The notes below the pieces were generated by a model. It was not told the DNA's origin, searched no databases, and worked only from the letters and a program-made list of their open reading frames with translations. Position numbers and translations under genes: made by a program. This document shows, one piece after another, positions 7,821-15,861 of a stretch of 41,066 nt of DNA. Source of the DNA: a virus. Location of the stretch: positions 1 through 41,066 of IMG/VR virus record IMGVR_UViG_3300020406_000390. One strand, 5' to 3'. Positions within the stretch are counted from its first letter, which is position 1. Each line of letters starts with the position of its first letter.

Positions 7821-8321
7821 ATGCAAATTCTTACATTAGAAAATAAAACTTTTGTAATGAATGACTTACCGGAAGAAGTCGAAGATTTAAGATTTGCAGT
7901 ATTAGATAATAGTAATCCTAAAGAACCTGATTACTATTTTATACCTTTAATTTTTCTGCAAAGTTTTAATGCTCCTGCACTTGTATTAAAAATAGGAAAG
8001 CATACAATAAGGATGCCAAGAGATTGGCAGATGCTTATTGGAGAATCTGAAGTAGGAGATTTAGAAGTTGTTCCTTTGACAAGTTTAAATGACAGAGGAT
8101 TTAATGCATTTACTTTTAATCCACGTGGGCAATTCAGACCTGAATTTTATCCGGTAGAAATAGTAGATGTTTACCAGGAAGTAAAATGGTTTTTTCCAAA
8201 ACTTAAACCTGGGCATTTATTAGCAGTACCTTTGTGTGAAGGAGAAAATCCACCTTGTGCATATTTTGTAGAGGATATAAGTAGAACTTCGGAAATAGTT
8301 GATGTCACTAAAATATGGTAA
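7821..8321 (+). CDS. Hypothetical protein (166 aa)
   Basis: Not recognised. The protein is mixed beta-rich, with a conserved-looking stretch KIGKHTIRMPRDWQMLIGESEVGDLEVVPLTSLNDRGFNAFTFNP. This reads like a small beta-barrel (AbrB/SPOUT- or virion-adaptor-like) domain, but no family can be named. The start codon directly follows the clpP stop, and the 3' end overlaps the next gene by 20 bases, so it belongs to the same transcription unit. Confidence 0.65.
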   Translation: MQILTLENKTFVMNDLPEEVEDLRFAVLDNSNPKEPDYYFIPLIFLQSFNAPALVLKIGKHTIRMPRDWQMLIGESEVGDLEVVPLTSLNDRGFNAFTFNPRGQFRPEFYPVEIVDVYQEVKWFFPKLKPGHLLAVPLCEGENPPCAYFVEDISRTSEIVDVTKIW

Positions 8322-8571
8322 TCTAATAACTAAAAAGGATAATTATAAATTCAGTGTAAAATTAAATGCAATGAATAGTGAGCATTGGCTTGAAGTCCAA
8401 CGTCCTTTGATAGAAAATGTTGTTACATTTATTAATGATAGACAAATGGTCAATAATGGTGTTACAATAGATATATCCTGGAATGAACAAGATGATAGGT
8501 TATATAATATGCAATTTGAAAGTATTGATGATGCTAGACTATTTGAAATTACATTTGCGGAGTATTTTTAA
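8302..8571 (+). CDS. Small hypothetical protein (89 aa)
   Basis: Not recognised. Short alpha/beta sequence (MSLKYGNLITKKDNYKFSVK at the start, ending FESIDDARLFEITFAEYF). The ATG at 8302 is preferred over the TTG three bases earlier. It overlaps the preceding gene by 20 bases and its stop overlaps the start of the gp62-like gene by one base. Its place directly before the clamp-loader subunit in a tightly coupled operon suggests a replication or regulatory role, without direct evidence. Confidence 0.6.
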   Translation: MSLKYGNLITKKDNYKFSVKLNAMNSEHWLEVQRPLIENVVTFINDRQMVNNGVTIDISWNEQDDRLYNMQFESIDDARLFEITFAEYF

Positions 8572-9035
8572 TGGCTGGTAAGTTACCTTTAAATAGAGTA
8601 TTGGGAGCAATGGATCGTAAACAAAAAGGTTTTTATGATTCGCTTTCTGATGAAGAAAAAAAGGCTTTTAGTGCATTCCTAATGAATAGATATGCAAGTA
8701 GTATTAAAGGTAAATCAGCATTACAAGAATGGTGGCTTATTGCAACAAATAAAAGAGTGAATACACATTTCTTTGATTTAGCAAAACATCCAAAATTACA
8801 ATGGCTATTGTTAACAACTGCAAGTCCTGGAATGGGTACTGCATTTCATGAATGGATACCTCATAAGAAAAAAGACGCAGTAAATAACAAAATTTTAAAA
8901 TGTTTAAAAACATTATATCCTTTTGCAAAACAAGATGAACTTGAACTTATGTCTACAGTAAACACAAAAGCAGATATAAAACAATACTTAAAAAATCTAG
9001 GGTATGAAGATAAACAAATAAAAGAGTTACTATGA
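8571..9035 (+). CDS. 62: Clamp-loader small subunit, gp62-like
   Basis: 154 residues. The N-terminus (LNRVLGAMDRKQKGFYDSL, then EKKAFSAFLMNRYASS) has the pattern seen in marine T4-like clamp-loader A subunits: a short helix, an acidic link, and a 'PF-M-x-N-R-x-x-S' core. The middle part KHPKLQWLLLTTASPGMG is distinctive. T4 gp62 is the single non-ATPase subunit that holds four gp44 ATPases and loads the gp45 sliding clamp. Neither gp44 nor gp45 is in the window. The gene overlaps its neighbours by one and four bases. The family call is from memory of the pattern, not a search. Confidence 0.65.
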   Translation: MAGKLPLNRVLGAMDRKQKGFYDSLSDEEKKAFSAFLMNRYASSIKGKSALQEWWLIATNKRVNTHFFDLAKHPKLQWLLLTTASPGMGTAFHEWIPHKKKDAVNNKILKCLKTLYPFAKQDELELMSTVNTKADIKQYLKNLGYEDKQIKELL

Positions 9036-9550
9036 ACACTATAACTGGTGATTTATTTTTAATGTGGCCTCCCGGTGCAGGAGGCAATTTTATTCTTTCA
9101 TTGTATACTTGGGGCAGTATAGATAAAATTCCTATTAATAAAACGCCTACAAATATATTTGATGCACAACCTTTTCCAAGTGTAGCACAAATTGATACAT
9201 TAGCAGACAAAAATGTTTTAGATGAACGTAATGTTATTTGTGCTCATCAAGTAAATGATTATTATGTTGATAATTACAATTTTGATTTTTATCAAGCATG
9301 GGCAATAATACCTGATAATTTTGAAACTTGGGGATATCTAGTTAAATTAGCAAACTTAAAACAAAATGAAAATGTAAAGATAAAACAATCTCATATGCAA
9401 AGATACTTAAATAATGTTAATAAAATGTCCACAAAGATTGACAATTTACAAAAATTTAATTATAATAAAATTTTTAAGGAAAGAACAGTATTTACGGAAT
9501 GGCATGATAGCATAAAACAATATCATGATAAAAATGTAGAACTAGTATGA
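9032..9550 (+). CDS. Hypothetical protein with GAGGN loop, possibly sulfotransferase-like (172 aa)
   Basis: The N-terminus MNTITGDLFLMWPPGAGGNFI places a glycine-rich loop (PPGAGGN, about residues 13-19) right after the first hydrophobic strand, as in P-loop or sulfotransferase-like folds, but a Walker lysine is absent. The remainder has aromatic-rich segments (YYVDNYNFDFYQAWAIIP) and a Lys-rich helix. The function is not assigned. It overlaps gp62 by four bases (ATGA) and the zinc-finger gene by four. Confidence 0.6.
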   Translation: MNTITGDLFLMWPPGAGGNFILSLYTWGSIDKIPINKTPTNIFDAQPFPSVAQIDTLADKNVLDERNVICAHQVNDYYVDNYNFDFYQAWAIIPDNFETWGYLVKLANLKQNENVKIKQSHMQRYLNNVNKMSTKIDNLQKFNYNKIFKERTVFTEWHDSIKQYHDKNVELV

Positions 9551-10278
9551 ACGCACTCATGGCTATAGCAAAAGAAACAAGACAAGCATATAAACCTGGT
9601 GATAAACCATTTGTATGTAAATATTGTGGTAGGGGTTTCAGTAGAGAAAAAACTTTATCAAATCATATGTGTGAGCAAAAACGTAGATGGCAACAGGAAA
9701 AAGATAAAGGAGTACAAATGGGTCTCCAAGCATACTTGCGTTTTTATGAAACTACACAAGGAAGTAGTACAAGAAAAACATATGGAGATTTTGTAAATAG
9801 CCAATATTATAATGCTTTCGTAAAATTTGGAAAACATATTATTGGTATAAGAGCAATAAATCCTTCTGCTTTTATTAATTTTGTTTTAAAGAAAAATATA
9901 AAGTTAGATAGATATTGTAGAGATGAAAACTATCAAAATTATTTAGAAGAGCATCTAAAAACAGAAACATGGCAAGATGCTATTGCTAGAAGTTTAAAAA
10001 CAATGGAAAGTTGGGCAGATGAGAATGGTGTACATTTACATACATACTTCTTTGCGGCTAATCCAAATAAAATTTGTAGCCATATTGTAAATGGTCGTGT
10101 TAGTAGTTGGGTAATATTTAATTGTGAAACTGGTGTTAACTTTTTAGGAAAAATAAATCCTGAACAATTACAAATTGTTTATCCATATATTGATCCTGAC
10201 TTTTGGAGAAAGCATTTTGTAAAGTATCATGTCGAGGCTGGAATAGTTAAAGAAGCATTGAAAGAAGCAAAGTTATGA
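9547..10278 (+). CDS. C2H2 zinc-finger phage protein (243 aa)
   Basis: A classical zinc finger near the N-terminus, FVCKYCGRGFSREKTLSNHMC (about residues 22-42), supplies Cys24, Cys27, His40 and Cys42. This C-x2-C...H-x-C spacing departs from strict C2H2. The remaining 200 residues are mostly helical, with a conserved-looking block KFGKHIIGIRAINPSAFINFV and SWADENGVHLHTYF. Similar proteins occur beside replication genes in T4-like marine phages, where their role is unknown. Nucleic-acid binding is inferred from the finger. Overlaps of four bases at both ends place it in the replication operon. Confidence 0.75.
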   Translation: MNALMAIAKETRQAYKPGDKPFVCKYCGRGFSREKTLSNHMCEQKRRWQQEKDKGVQMGLQAYLRFYETTQGSSTRKTYGDFVNSQYYNAFVKFGKHIIGIRAINPSAFINFVLKKNIKLDRYCRDENYQNYLEEHLKTETWQDAIARSLKTMESWADENGVHLHTYFFAANPNKICSHIVNGRVSSWVIFNCETGVNFLGKINPEQLQIVYPYIDPDFWRKHFVKYHVEAGIVKEALKEAKL

Positions 10279-10475
10279 GTTTTGGTTATGTAGATATAAA
10301 TGCAAAGTTGCCAAAAGTTGAGCAAGAAGTTGTATACATTAATAAAGAAAATTTTTGGTGTGATGGCGGAGAAGACTATGGACATCCAAGAGTCTATTAT
10401 ACTATGAAAAATGGTGAAGCAGTATGTGGATATTGTAATCGAAAATATATATTTAAAAAGGATACAGATGAGTAA
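10275..10475 (+). CDS. zf-CHCC (NDUFS6-like) zinc-binding protein
   Basis: 66 residues carrying C-x8-H-x-x-V-Y...C-x-x-C: FWCDGGEDYGHPRVYYTM then AVCGYCNRKYIF. This is the CHCC zinc-binding pattern of bacterial homologues of the complex I accessory subunit NDUFS6, common as a tiny free-standing protein in alphaproteobacteria. Its function in a phage is unknown. It may be an acquired host gene. It overlaps the previous gene by four bases and the DnaE-like gene by eight. Confidence 0.75.
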   Translation: MSFGYVDINAKLPKVEQEVVYINKENFWCDGGEDYGHPRVYYTMKNGEAVCGYCNRKYIFKKDTDE

Positions 10476-11046
10476 ACTACCTGATATTGATATAGATTTT
10501 GCAGACAGAGAACGTGCATTACAAATTATGCCTGGTGTAGCGGCGTCTATGACTGAGCATGGTGTAACTAAAAAGCACAATACAGGAGTTTATTATACAA
10601 AGATCCCTGTTGATCCAACTACAGGTACAAGCACAATAGATTATAAGACAGCAGAAGATAGAGGATACTTTAAACTAGACTTATTAAATGTAGCAGTATA
10701 TCAAAAAGTTAAAAATGAAGAACATTTAAATAAATTAATGAAACAAGAGCCACTATGGGAATTGCTTTGGAAAAGTAGAGAATTTTGTGAACAAGTTATT
10801 CATGTTGGAAATTATTATGACTTAATATGTAATATGAAGCCAGATAGTATTCCACGTATGGCTATGTTATTAAGTATTATTAGACCTGGTAAAGCACACT
10901 TACAAAACAAGACATGGAAAGAAGTTGGAGAAGATGTATGGAAAAAGCCAGATGGTGATGCTTATTACTTTAAAAAAGCTCATGCAGTAGCATATGCACA
11001 TTTGGTTGCAGTACATATTAACTTGTTATGTGAGGAGTATAGTTGA
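10468..11046 (+). CDS. Miniature DnaE-like (PolIII alpha palm/fingers) protein
   Basis: 192 residues that read like a drastically shortened bacterial DNA polymerase III alpha subunit. [13 protein letters not shown] (residues 4-16) matches the DnaE 'PD-x-D-x-D-F' catalytic block. YFKLDLLN (68-74) matches 'KFDFLGL', which carries the third catalytic Asp (here Asp71). SIIRPGK (136-142) matches 'ALYRPGP', and [11 protein letters not shown] (169-179) matches 'NKSHAxAYAL'. Family order is kept, but the PHP, OB and beta-clamp regions are absent; normal DnaE exceeds 1,000 residues. It may be a regulatory or remnant module, or a small template-binding factor. Polymerase activity should not be assumed. 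The ATG at 10468 overlaps the previous stop by eight bases. Confidence 0.75.
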   Translation: MSKLPDIDIDFADRERALQIMPGVAASMTEHGVTKKHNTGVYYTKIPVDPTTGTSTIDYKTAEDRGYFKLDLLNVAVYQKVKNEEHLNKLMKQEPLWELLWKSREFCEQVIHVGNYYDLICNMKPDSIPRMAMLLSIIRPGKAHLQNKTWKEVGEDVWKKPDGDAYYFKKAHAVAYAHLVAVHINLLCEEYS

Positions 11047-11402
11047 CATATCTAGTAGATGATAAATGTATCAAATGCAAATATACAGATTGTGTAAACG
11101 TATGTCCAGTAGATTGTTTCTATGAAGGTGAGAACTTTCTAGCAATTAATCCTGATGAATGTATAGACTGTGGTGTTTGCGAACCAGAATGTCCAGCAGG
11201 AGCCATTAGGGCAGATACGGATTTTGAAGAAACTGAATTAGCATATTGGATGAAAGTTAATACAGATATGTCCGCAAAATGGCCCAATATAACTGCATCG
11301 AAAGATCCACTTCCTGATGCAGATAATTTTAATCCGGAAAAAGGATATGCAGGCCCGGATAAAAGAGATGAATTAAGTGAAGAACCTGGAGAGGGAGATT
11401 AG
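11043..11402 (+). CDS. fdxA: 7Fe ferredoxin (FdxA type, 3Fe-4S/4Fe-4S)
   Basis: 119 residues. Cysteines 9, 12, 17, 21, 25, 40, 43, 46 and 50 fall in the exact spacing of Azotobacter-type ferredoxin I ([26 protein letters not shown]). All ligands for one 3Fe-4S and one 4Fe-4S cluster are therefore present. It transfers single electrons. Possible partners in the phage are the radical SAM enzyme at 20223 or host redox enzymes (inference). The start is TTG 11043 with GAGGAG upstream; it overlaps the previous gene by four bases. The 3' end converges on the leftward gene at 11399 with a four-base overlap. Confidence 0.92.
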   Translation: MTYLVDDKCIKCKYTDCVNVCPVDCFYEGENFLAINPDECIDCGVCEPECPAGAIRADTDFEETELAYWMKVNTDMSAKWPNITASKDPLPDADNFNPEKGYAGPDKRDELSEEPGEGD

Positions 11403-11773
11403 TCTATTTTTTTAACTAATTGTATGCTACGACGTTTGGTTCGTTTTTTAGAAAGTTCGTTAAGACTAACAGATGGACCAGCAAGTATATTACAATCTTT
11501 GCTTATAAATGTAGTTAGATATGGTCTAAATGGATGCCAGTCTTTCTTAAGAAAAATGTTGATAGGTATCATTCTATTTGATTCCCACCACCATTGTTCT
11601 GCTAACTGAAGAAATTGCTTTTTTTGATCTAAATCGCTTATTTTTTCATAGTCGTAGAAACTTGTACAGTGAGAATCACGGTTTTGTACAATACCAATGT
11701 ATTCTTTATTACCATAGGCAATATGACTAAGAAAGGGGTATTCTTTAAGTAATTTTTCTAATAGTTCGTCCAT
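11399..11773 (-). CDS. Hypothetical protein (124 aa), leftward
   Basis: Not recognised. The protein begins [21 protein letters not shown] and ends with a highly basic tail ([16 protein letters not shown]). A central aromatic patch reads [16 protein letters not shown]. The length and helix/strand alternation suggest a compact globular protein; the basic tail could contact nucleic acid. It is transcribed against the replication operon from the gap at 11774-11816, which also carries a late-promoter motif for the opposite strand. Its own promoter is not clear. Confidence 0.65.
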   Translation of the reverse strand: MDELLEKLLKEYPFLSHIAYGNKEYIGIVQNRDSHCTSFYDYEKISDLDQKKQFLQLAEQWWWESNRMIPINIFLKKDWHPFRPYLTTFISKDCNILAGPSVSLNELSKKRTKRRSIQLVKKID

Positions 11774-11784
11774 GTCATCTTTAC

Positions 11785-11791
11785 ATAAATA
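11785..11791 (+). promoter_or_regulatory. T4-type late promoter motif ATAAATA
   Basis: ATAAATA in the context ACATAAATATATAG, 26 bases upstream of the ATG of the virion-protein gene at 11817. This matches the core (TATAAATA) recognised by T4 gp55-type late sigma factors. Confidence 0.55.
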
Positions 11792-11816
11792 TATAGTATG
11801 TGGAACTTAAAATATA

Positions 11817-12599
11817 ATGCAAAAACTTTTTGGATATTTATTAACGCAAAATTTATCAGTTGTTTACTCCCCAGATTCGACTGTAGAAAATAGGAATAAG
11901 ATAGTGTATTCACGACCATTAAAAGCATATAGAGGTATTAGTAATACTCTACAAGTACATCTTAAAGACTCAGATCAAAAACCAGTTGTGATAACAGGTA
12001 AGACCTTTGTTTTTAATATTTTAAATCCTTCAACATATGTAGTTATCCTTTCTAAAACTGGTACCATATCGAATGCGAATCAAGGTAAAGTAAATTTTAT
12101 TCTTTCAGATTCTGATTTGAGAAATACAGATGCCAATATGTACACTTACAGTATACATGAATTACAGGCAGATGGCACAAGAGAAGTAGTTTATGCAGGT
12201 GATAATTATGAAGCAGGCGGAACTATAGAAGTGATTGATGGTGTATACAATGAGTTTGTACCAAGTAGAGAATTATTAATTATCAATGATGAAGCAAATA
12301 GTGGAGGAAATACAGTTGTCAAATATACAAGTTCTGCCAATGCGTTTCCTGAACTAAATCAAAATAAAGCACTACATACCGCCCAGTATTATCTAAATGG
12401 ATATACAGGAACTATCACAGTTCAGGGTACAATGGACCCAATATCCGGTTCTTTGGATAATTGGAGTGATATTAAAACTGATACATATTCGGCTATAACC
12501 GGCAATGAATACACGACTTTTAACGGTGTATATACTGCTATCAGATTTAAACAGTCAAAAACTGCTGGAACCTTAACAAAAGTCTTGTATCGTCCGTAG
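11817..12599 (+). CDS. Probable virion structural protein (baseplate/tail fibre), 260 aa
   Basis: The sequence is rich in Thr, Ser, Asn, Gly and beta strands, with an N-terminal domain (YRGISNTLQVHLKDSDQKPV, TFVFNILNPSTYVVILSKT, KVNFILSDSDLRN) resembling baseplate upper-protein-like N-terminal domains. A C-terminal discoidin/lectin-like stretch (YYLNGYTGTITVQGTMDP...YTAIRFKQSKTAGTLTKVLY) follows. The role in attachment is inferred. Unlike the replication genes around it, it has a late-type promoter motif 26 bases upstream, so it is a late insert within an early/middle block. Confidence 0.65.
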   Translation: MQKLFGYLLTQNLSVVYSPDSTVENRNKIVYSRPLKAYRGISNTLQVHLKDSDQKPVVITGKTFVFNILNPSTYVVILSKTGTISNANQGKVNFILSDSDLRNTDANMYTYSIHELQADGTREVVYAGDNYEAGGTIEVIDGVYNEFVPSRELLIINDEANSGGNTVVKYTSSANAFPELNQNKALHTAQYYLNGYTGTITVQGTMDPISGSLDNWSDIKTDTYSAITGNEYTTFNGVYTAIRFKQSKTAGTLTKVLYRP

Positions 12600-12613
12600 T
12601 TTTGTGCTATAAT
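12585..12613 (+). promoter_or_regulatory. Sigma70-like promoter for primase-helicase, leaderless geometry
   Basis: TTGTAT at 12585-12590 and TATAAT at 12608-12613 with a 17-base spacer. The expected start of transcription (12620-12621) coincides with the A of the primase ATG at 12621. The -10 also sits in a small inverted repeat GTGCT-ATAATA-AGCAC (12604-12619). Confidence 0.65.
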
Positions 12614-12620
12614 AAGCACT

Positions 12621-13631
12621 ATGCAAAATATAATTTACGACACAATATTAGGTTTATTGCCTTCTAAAAAGAAAACTAGCCCAAGTGGCTGGACTAGTTT
12701 CAGCGGGCCTTGTTGTGTACACAATGGTGAAACACAAGATAAAAGAGGTAGAGCTGGAATTACAGGTGACGGTACAGGTGTTGTAAGTTATCATTGTTTT
12801 AACTGTGGATTTAAAACACATTATAGACCAGGATTTCATCTTACTTACAAATTAAGAAAGTTGTTACAATGGCTTGGTGCTGATGAAAAAACTATTAAGG
12901 GATTACAAATTGAAGCATTAAGGTTAAAAGAAAATGCTATAGAATCTGGAGAAGTTGAAGAACACGAAGAAATAACTTTTGATGAAAAAGAATATCCAAA
13001 TGATTCTGAAACACTAATGCACTGGATACACAATCCAGGAAAGTATGAAAAACAAATTGCTGGTGTGGCAGAATATATTATTAACAGAGGGCTTGAAAAT
13101 AATTTAAAAGATTTAAGATGGTCGCCTAGTAGAGCAGGTAATTTAAATCAACGTGTAATTATTCCATTCATGTATAAAGGAAAATTTGTGGGCTATACTG
13201 CAAGAGCAGTTAATAATGACGTAAAACCAAAATATCTCAATAATATGCAACCTGGATATGTATATAATACTAATGAGCAGAATAAAGAAAGAAAAATAGT
13301 TATAGTTACAGAAGGTCCAATTGATGCTTTAAAAATTGGTGGAGTAGGAATAAACAGTAATATGATAAATGAAGCACAAGCAGATTTGATTGACTCTTTA
13401 GGAAAAGATGTTATAGTAGTACCAGACCAAGATGATGCAGGAAGTAAAGTAATTGATACTGCAATTGAATATGGTTGGAGTGTAGCATTTCCAGAATGGG
13501 AAGATGGTGTAAAAGATGTTAGTGATGCAGTTGACAAATATGGCAAACTATATACTTTATGGAGTATAATTAATTCTGCACATACCAGTAAAATAAAAAT
13601 CGAACTTATGAGGAAGAAACTTGCAAACTGA
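12621..13631 (+). CDS. 61: DNA primase, gp61-like
   Basis: 336 residues, close to T4 gp61 (342). The N-terminal zinc-binding module is visible as PCCVHNGE...YHCFNCGFKTH (Cys/His/Cys/Cys). The TOPRIM core has the conserved glutamate in IVIVTEGPIDALKIGG and the DxD-type acid pair in VVPDQDDAG. Gp61 makes the pentaribonucleotide primers for lagging-strand synthesis and works bound to the gp41 helicase, whose gene follows with an 11-base overlap. There is no Shine-Dalgarno sequence upstream. The promoter placement suggests a leaderless transcript. Confidence 0.92.
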   Translation: MQNIIYDTILGLLPSKKKTSPSGWTSFSGPCCVHNGETQDKRGRAGITGDGTGVVSYHCFNCGFKTHYRPGFHLTYKLRKLLQWLGADEKTIKGLQIEALRLKENAIESGEVEEHEEITFDEKEYPNDSETLMHWIHNPGKYEKQIAGVAEYIINRGLENNLKDLRWSPSRAGNLNQRVIIPFMYKGKFVGYTARAVNNDVKPKYLNNMQPGYVYNTNEQNKERKIVIVTEGPIDALKIGGVGINSNMINEAQADLIDSLGKDVIVVPDQDDAGSKVIDTAIEYGWSVAFPEWEDGVKDVSDAVDKYGKLYTLWSIINSAHTSKIKIELMRKKLAN

Positions 13632-15012
13632 ATATACAATAGACATACAAAAATTATTCTTAGAAATGATGCTTAATGATGCTGAATCATTTGTTAGAAT
13701 ACAAAATATTTTTAATGCACAAAATTTTGATAAAAGTTTAAGAGAAACTGCAAAATTTATAGAATCGCATACTGCTGAATATAGCACTATGCCAACTATA
13801 GAACAAGTAAATGCGGCAACGGGTGGTAAACTAAAACCAGTTAAAGAAATAAGTGATGGTCACTATGATTGGTTTTTTGATGAGTTTGAAAAGTTTACTA
13901 GACGTCAAGAACTAGAACGTGCAATTTTAAAAAGTGCTGACTTGCTGGAAAAAGGTACATATGATCCAGTTGAAAAATTAATTAAAGATGCAGTACAAAT
14001 AAGTTTAACAAAAGATTTAGGTATTGAGTATTGGGAAGATCCTCGTGCTAGACTATTAGCATTGAAAGATAACAATGGACAAGTAAGTACAGGTTGGCCC
14101 GCATTAGATAAGAAATTATTTGGTGGATTTAATCGAGGAGAACTTAATATATTTGCAGGTGGTAGTGGTTCTGGTAAAAGTTTGTTTATGCAAAACTTGG
14201 CTGTAAATTGGACTATGGCAGGTTTACATGGTGTATATCTAACACTTGAATTGAGCGAAGGCTTGTGTGCTATGAGATTAGATAGCATGGTTACTGATAT
14301 TCCAAGCAAAGATATCTTTAAAGATTTAGATACATTAGAAATGAAAATTGGAATGACAGGTAAAAAAGCAGGTAGTCTAAGAATAAAATATATGCCAGCA
14401 CAAAGTAATATTAATGATATTAGAGCATATCTAAAAGAGTTGCAAATTAAACTTGGTTTTAGAATTGACTATATTTGTGTAGATTACTTAGACTTGTTAA
14501 TGCCAGTAAGTGCAAAGGTAAGTCCTAATGACCAATTTATTAAAGACAAATATGTAAGTGAAGAATTGCGTAATTTGGCTAAAGAAATGGATTTAGTTAT
14601 GGTAACTGCTTCGCAGTTAAATAGAGCGGCAGTTGAAGAAATAGAATTTGACCATTCGCATATTGCAGGTGGTATTAGTAAGATTAATACTGCTGATAAT
14701 GTTATTGGTATTTTTACAAGTAGAGCGATGCGTGAACGTGGTAGATATCAAATACAATTTATGAAAACTAGAAGTAGTAGCGGTGTAGGTATGAAAGTAG
14801 ATTTAGAGTTTGACAACAATAGTTTGCGAATCAGAGACTTGGGAGAAGATGCAGAAAAAGAATATAAGAAATCAGCAAACAAAAGTTCTGAAGTAATGAA
14901 TAAAATTAAAGCAACTTCTGAAGTGAACACTGCACAATCTGAAGAAAAGATAGTTCGTGCTGATGTTCAATCCAGTAAGTTAAATGATATGCTTAAAAAT
15001 TTAAAGACTTAA
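13621..15012 (+). CDS. 41: Replicative DNA helicase, gp41-like (DnaB family)
   Basis: 463 residues, close to T4 gp41 (475). After a helical N-terminal domain, the RecA-like core shows Walker A AGGSGSGKS (179-187), VYLTLELSE (H1a), Walker B as YICVDYLDLLMP, a VTASQLNR motif H3 and the SRAMRERGRYQIQFMKTRSS arm. It is a hexameric 5'-3' helicase at the fork and activates gp61. The start is TTG at 13621, preceded by AGGAAG and overlapping the primase gene, so translation is coupled. The tail (from about residue 425) is Lys/Ser/Glu-rich and probably disordered. Its 3' end overlaps the convergent lipase gene by 12 bases. Confidence 0.93.
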   Translation: MQTEYTIDIQKLFLEMMLNDAESFVRIQNIFNAQNFDKSLRETAKFIESHTAEYSTMPTIEQVNAATGGKLKPVKEISDGHYDWFFDEFEKFTRRQELERAILKSADLLEKGTYDPVEKLIKDAVQISLTKDLGIEYWEDPRARLLALKDNNGQVSTGWPALDKKLFGGFNRGELNIFAGGSGSGKSLFMQNLAVNWTMAGLHGVYLTLELSEGLCAMRLDSMVTDIPSKDIFKDLDTLEMKIGMTGKKAGSLRIKYMPAQSNINDIRAYLKELQIKLGFRIDYICVDYLDLLMPVSAKVSPNDQFIKDKYVSEELRNLAKEMDLVMVTASQLNRAAVEEIEFDHSHIAGGISKINTADNVIGIFTSRAMRERGRYQIQFMKTRSSSGVGMKVDLEFDNNSLRIRDLGEDAEKEYKKSANKSSEVMNKIKATSEVNTAQSEEKIVRADVQSSKLNDMLKNLKT

Positions 15013-15774
15013 TTTTTTTAAGATTGGGTGTGTTTTATTTGATACTTGAAATGCACCACTTATTTTTGTATGATAGTCACTAATACTATGATCAAAAGCA
15101 CCATCAAAGAATTGCAATTTTTTCCAAGCCGACCATCTTCCACGCACTCTATCTTTGAATCGTTGCCAAATACTTAATCCATTACGAACATTACCGTAAT
15201 GATTTAAATACATCATAGTACCATGATGTCTAAAACCAAATAGTGCTGGAGGCACTCTTGTAACTGCATCATTGTTGTTTACCCAACGATGGTGTTTTAT
15301 TTTACAACTGTTTATGAATTTTTTATTGCCTACACGAGGTGAACCATATGTAAATAAAGCAAGATTTTTATATTTTGTTTGTAACCTTGCCGCACATAAA
15401 GTAGCCATTGCACCACCTAAACTATGTCCAGTAATAGTACATTCCTTGTCTTTATTTTTATCAGTAAATGCTTCAATCTTTTCCCATACTTTCTCTAATT
15501 CGTCATAAAAACCGTCATGAACTTTTCCAGCAACTTTACTTTTACTTTTCCAAGTTTTTATATCAGCAATAATATCGCTAGGTTGTCCTGGTTCAGTACC
15601 TCTAAATACTATAGTGATAAGGTCTTTATTAGAGAGCAAATAACATTGAGCACCACGAATATCGATAAATTCTACGGTTGTGTAACCTATTTTTTTAAGG
15701 TTTGCCTCAATAATTGGGCTAAGATTCTTATATGCTAGTGTTGATAATAAAGCATGATGTGAATCGTATTCCAT
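15001..15774 (-). CDS. Class 3 lipase-like alpha/beta hydrolase
   Basis: 257 residues of the Lipase_3 (fungal lipase-like) family: TIVFRGTEPG (54-63) forms the oxyanion-loop strand, GHSLGGA (116-122) the nucleophile elbow with Ser118, NNNDAVTRVPP the acid Asp169, and FDHSISDY the likely histidine (His229). GSPRVGN (144-150) is also characteristic. There is no signal peptide. It could attack host phospholipid or storage lipid, or act in lysis (inference). It runs leftward and converges on the helicase gene, and a minus-strand TTAAATAC motif 35 bases upstream suggests late expression. Confidence 0.88.
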   Translation of the reverse strand: MEYDSHHALLSTLAYKNLSPIIEANLKKIGYTTVEFIDIRGAQCYLLSNKDLITIVFRGTEPGQPSDIIADIKTWKSKSKVAGKVHDGFYDELEKVWEKIEAFTDKNKDKECTITGHSLGGAMATLCAARLQTKYKNLALFTYGSPRVGNKKFINSCKIKHHRWVNNNDAVTRVPPALFGFRHHGTMMYLNHYGNVRNGLSIWQRFKDRVRGRWSAWKKLQFFDGAFDHSISDYHTKISGAFQVSNKTHPILKKLSL

Positions 15775-15808
15775 ATTATAATCCCTTCTTTGAGTTAACT
15801 TACTATAT

Positions 15809-15816
15809 GTATTTAA
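15809..15816 (-). promoter_or_regulatory. Late-promoter-like motif (TTAAATAC) for the lipase gene
   Basis: Read on the minus strand, TTAAATACATATAG lies 35 bases before the lipase ATG. It is back to back with the plus-strand motif at 15827, forming a divergent late control region. Confidence 0.4.
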
Positions 15817-15826
15817 CCAAAGTTTT

Positions 15827-15838
15827 TAAATAAATAAC
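15827..15838 (+). promoter_or_regulatory. Late-promoter-like motif (TAAATAAATAAC)
   Basis: Two overlapping TAAATAA cores, 24 bases before the first late gene of the 15.8-22 kb block. Confidence 0.5.
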
Positions 15839-15861
15839 ATTAATAAATGGAGAATAACCAA

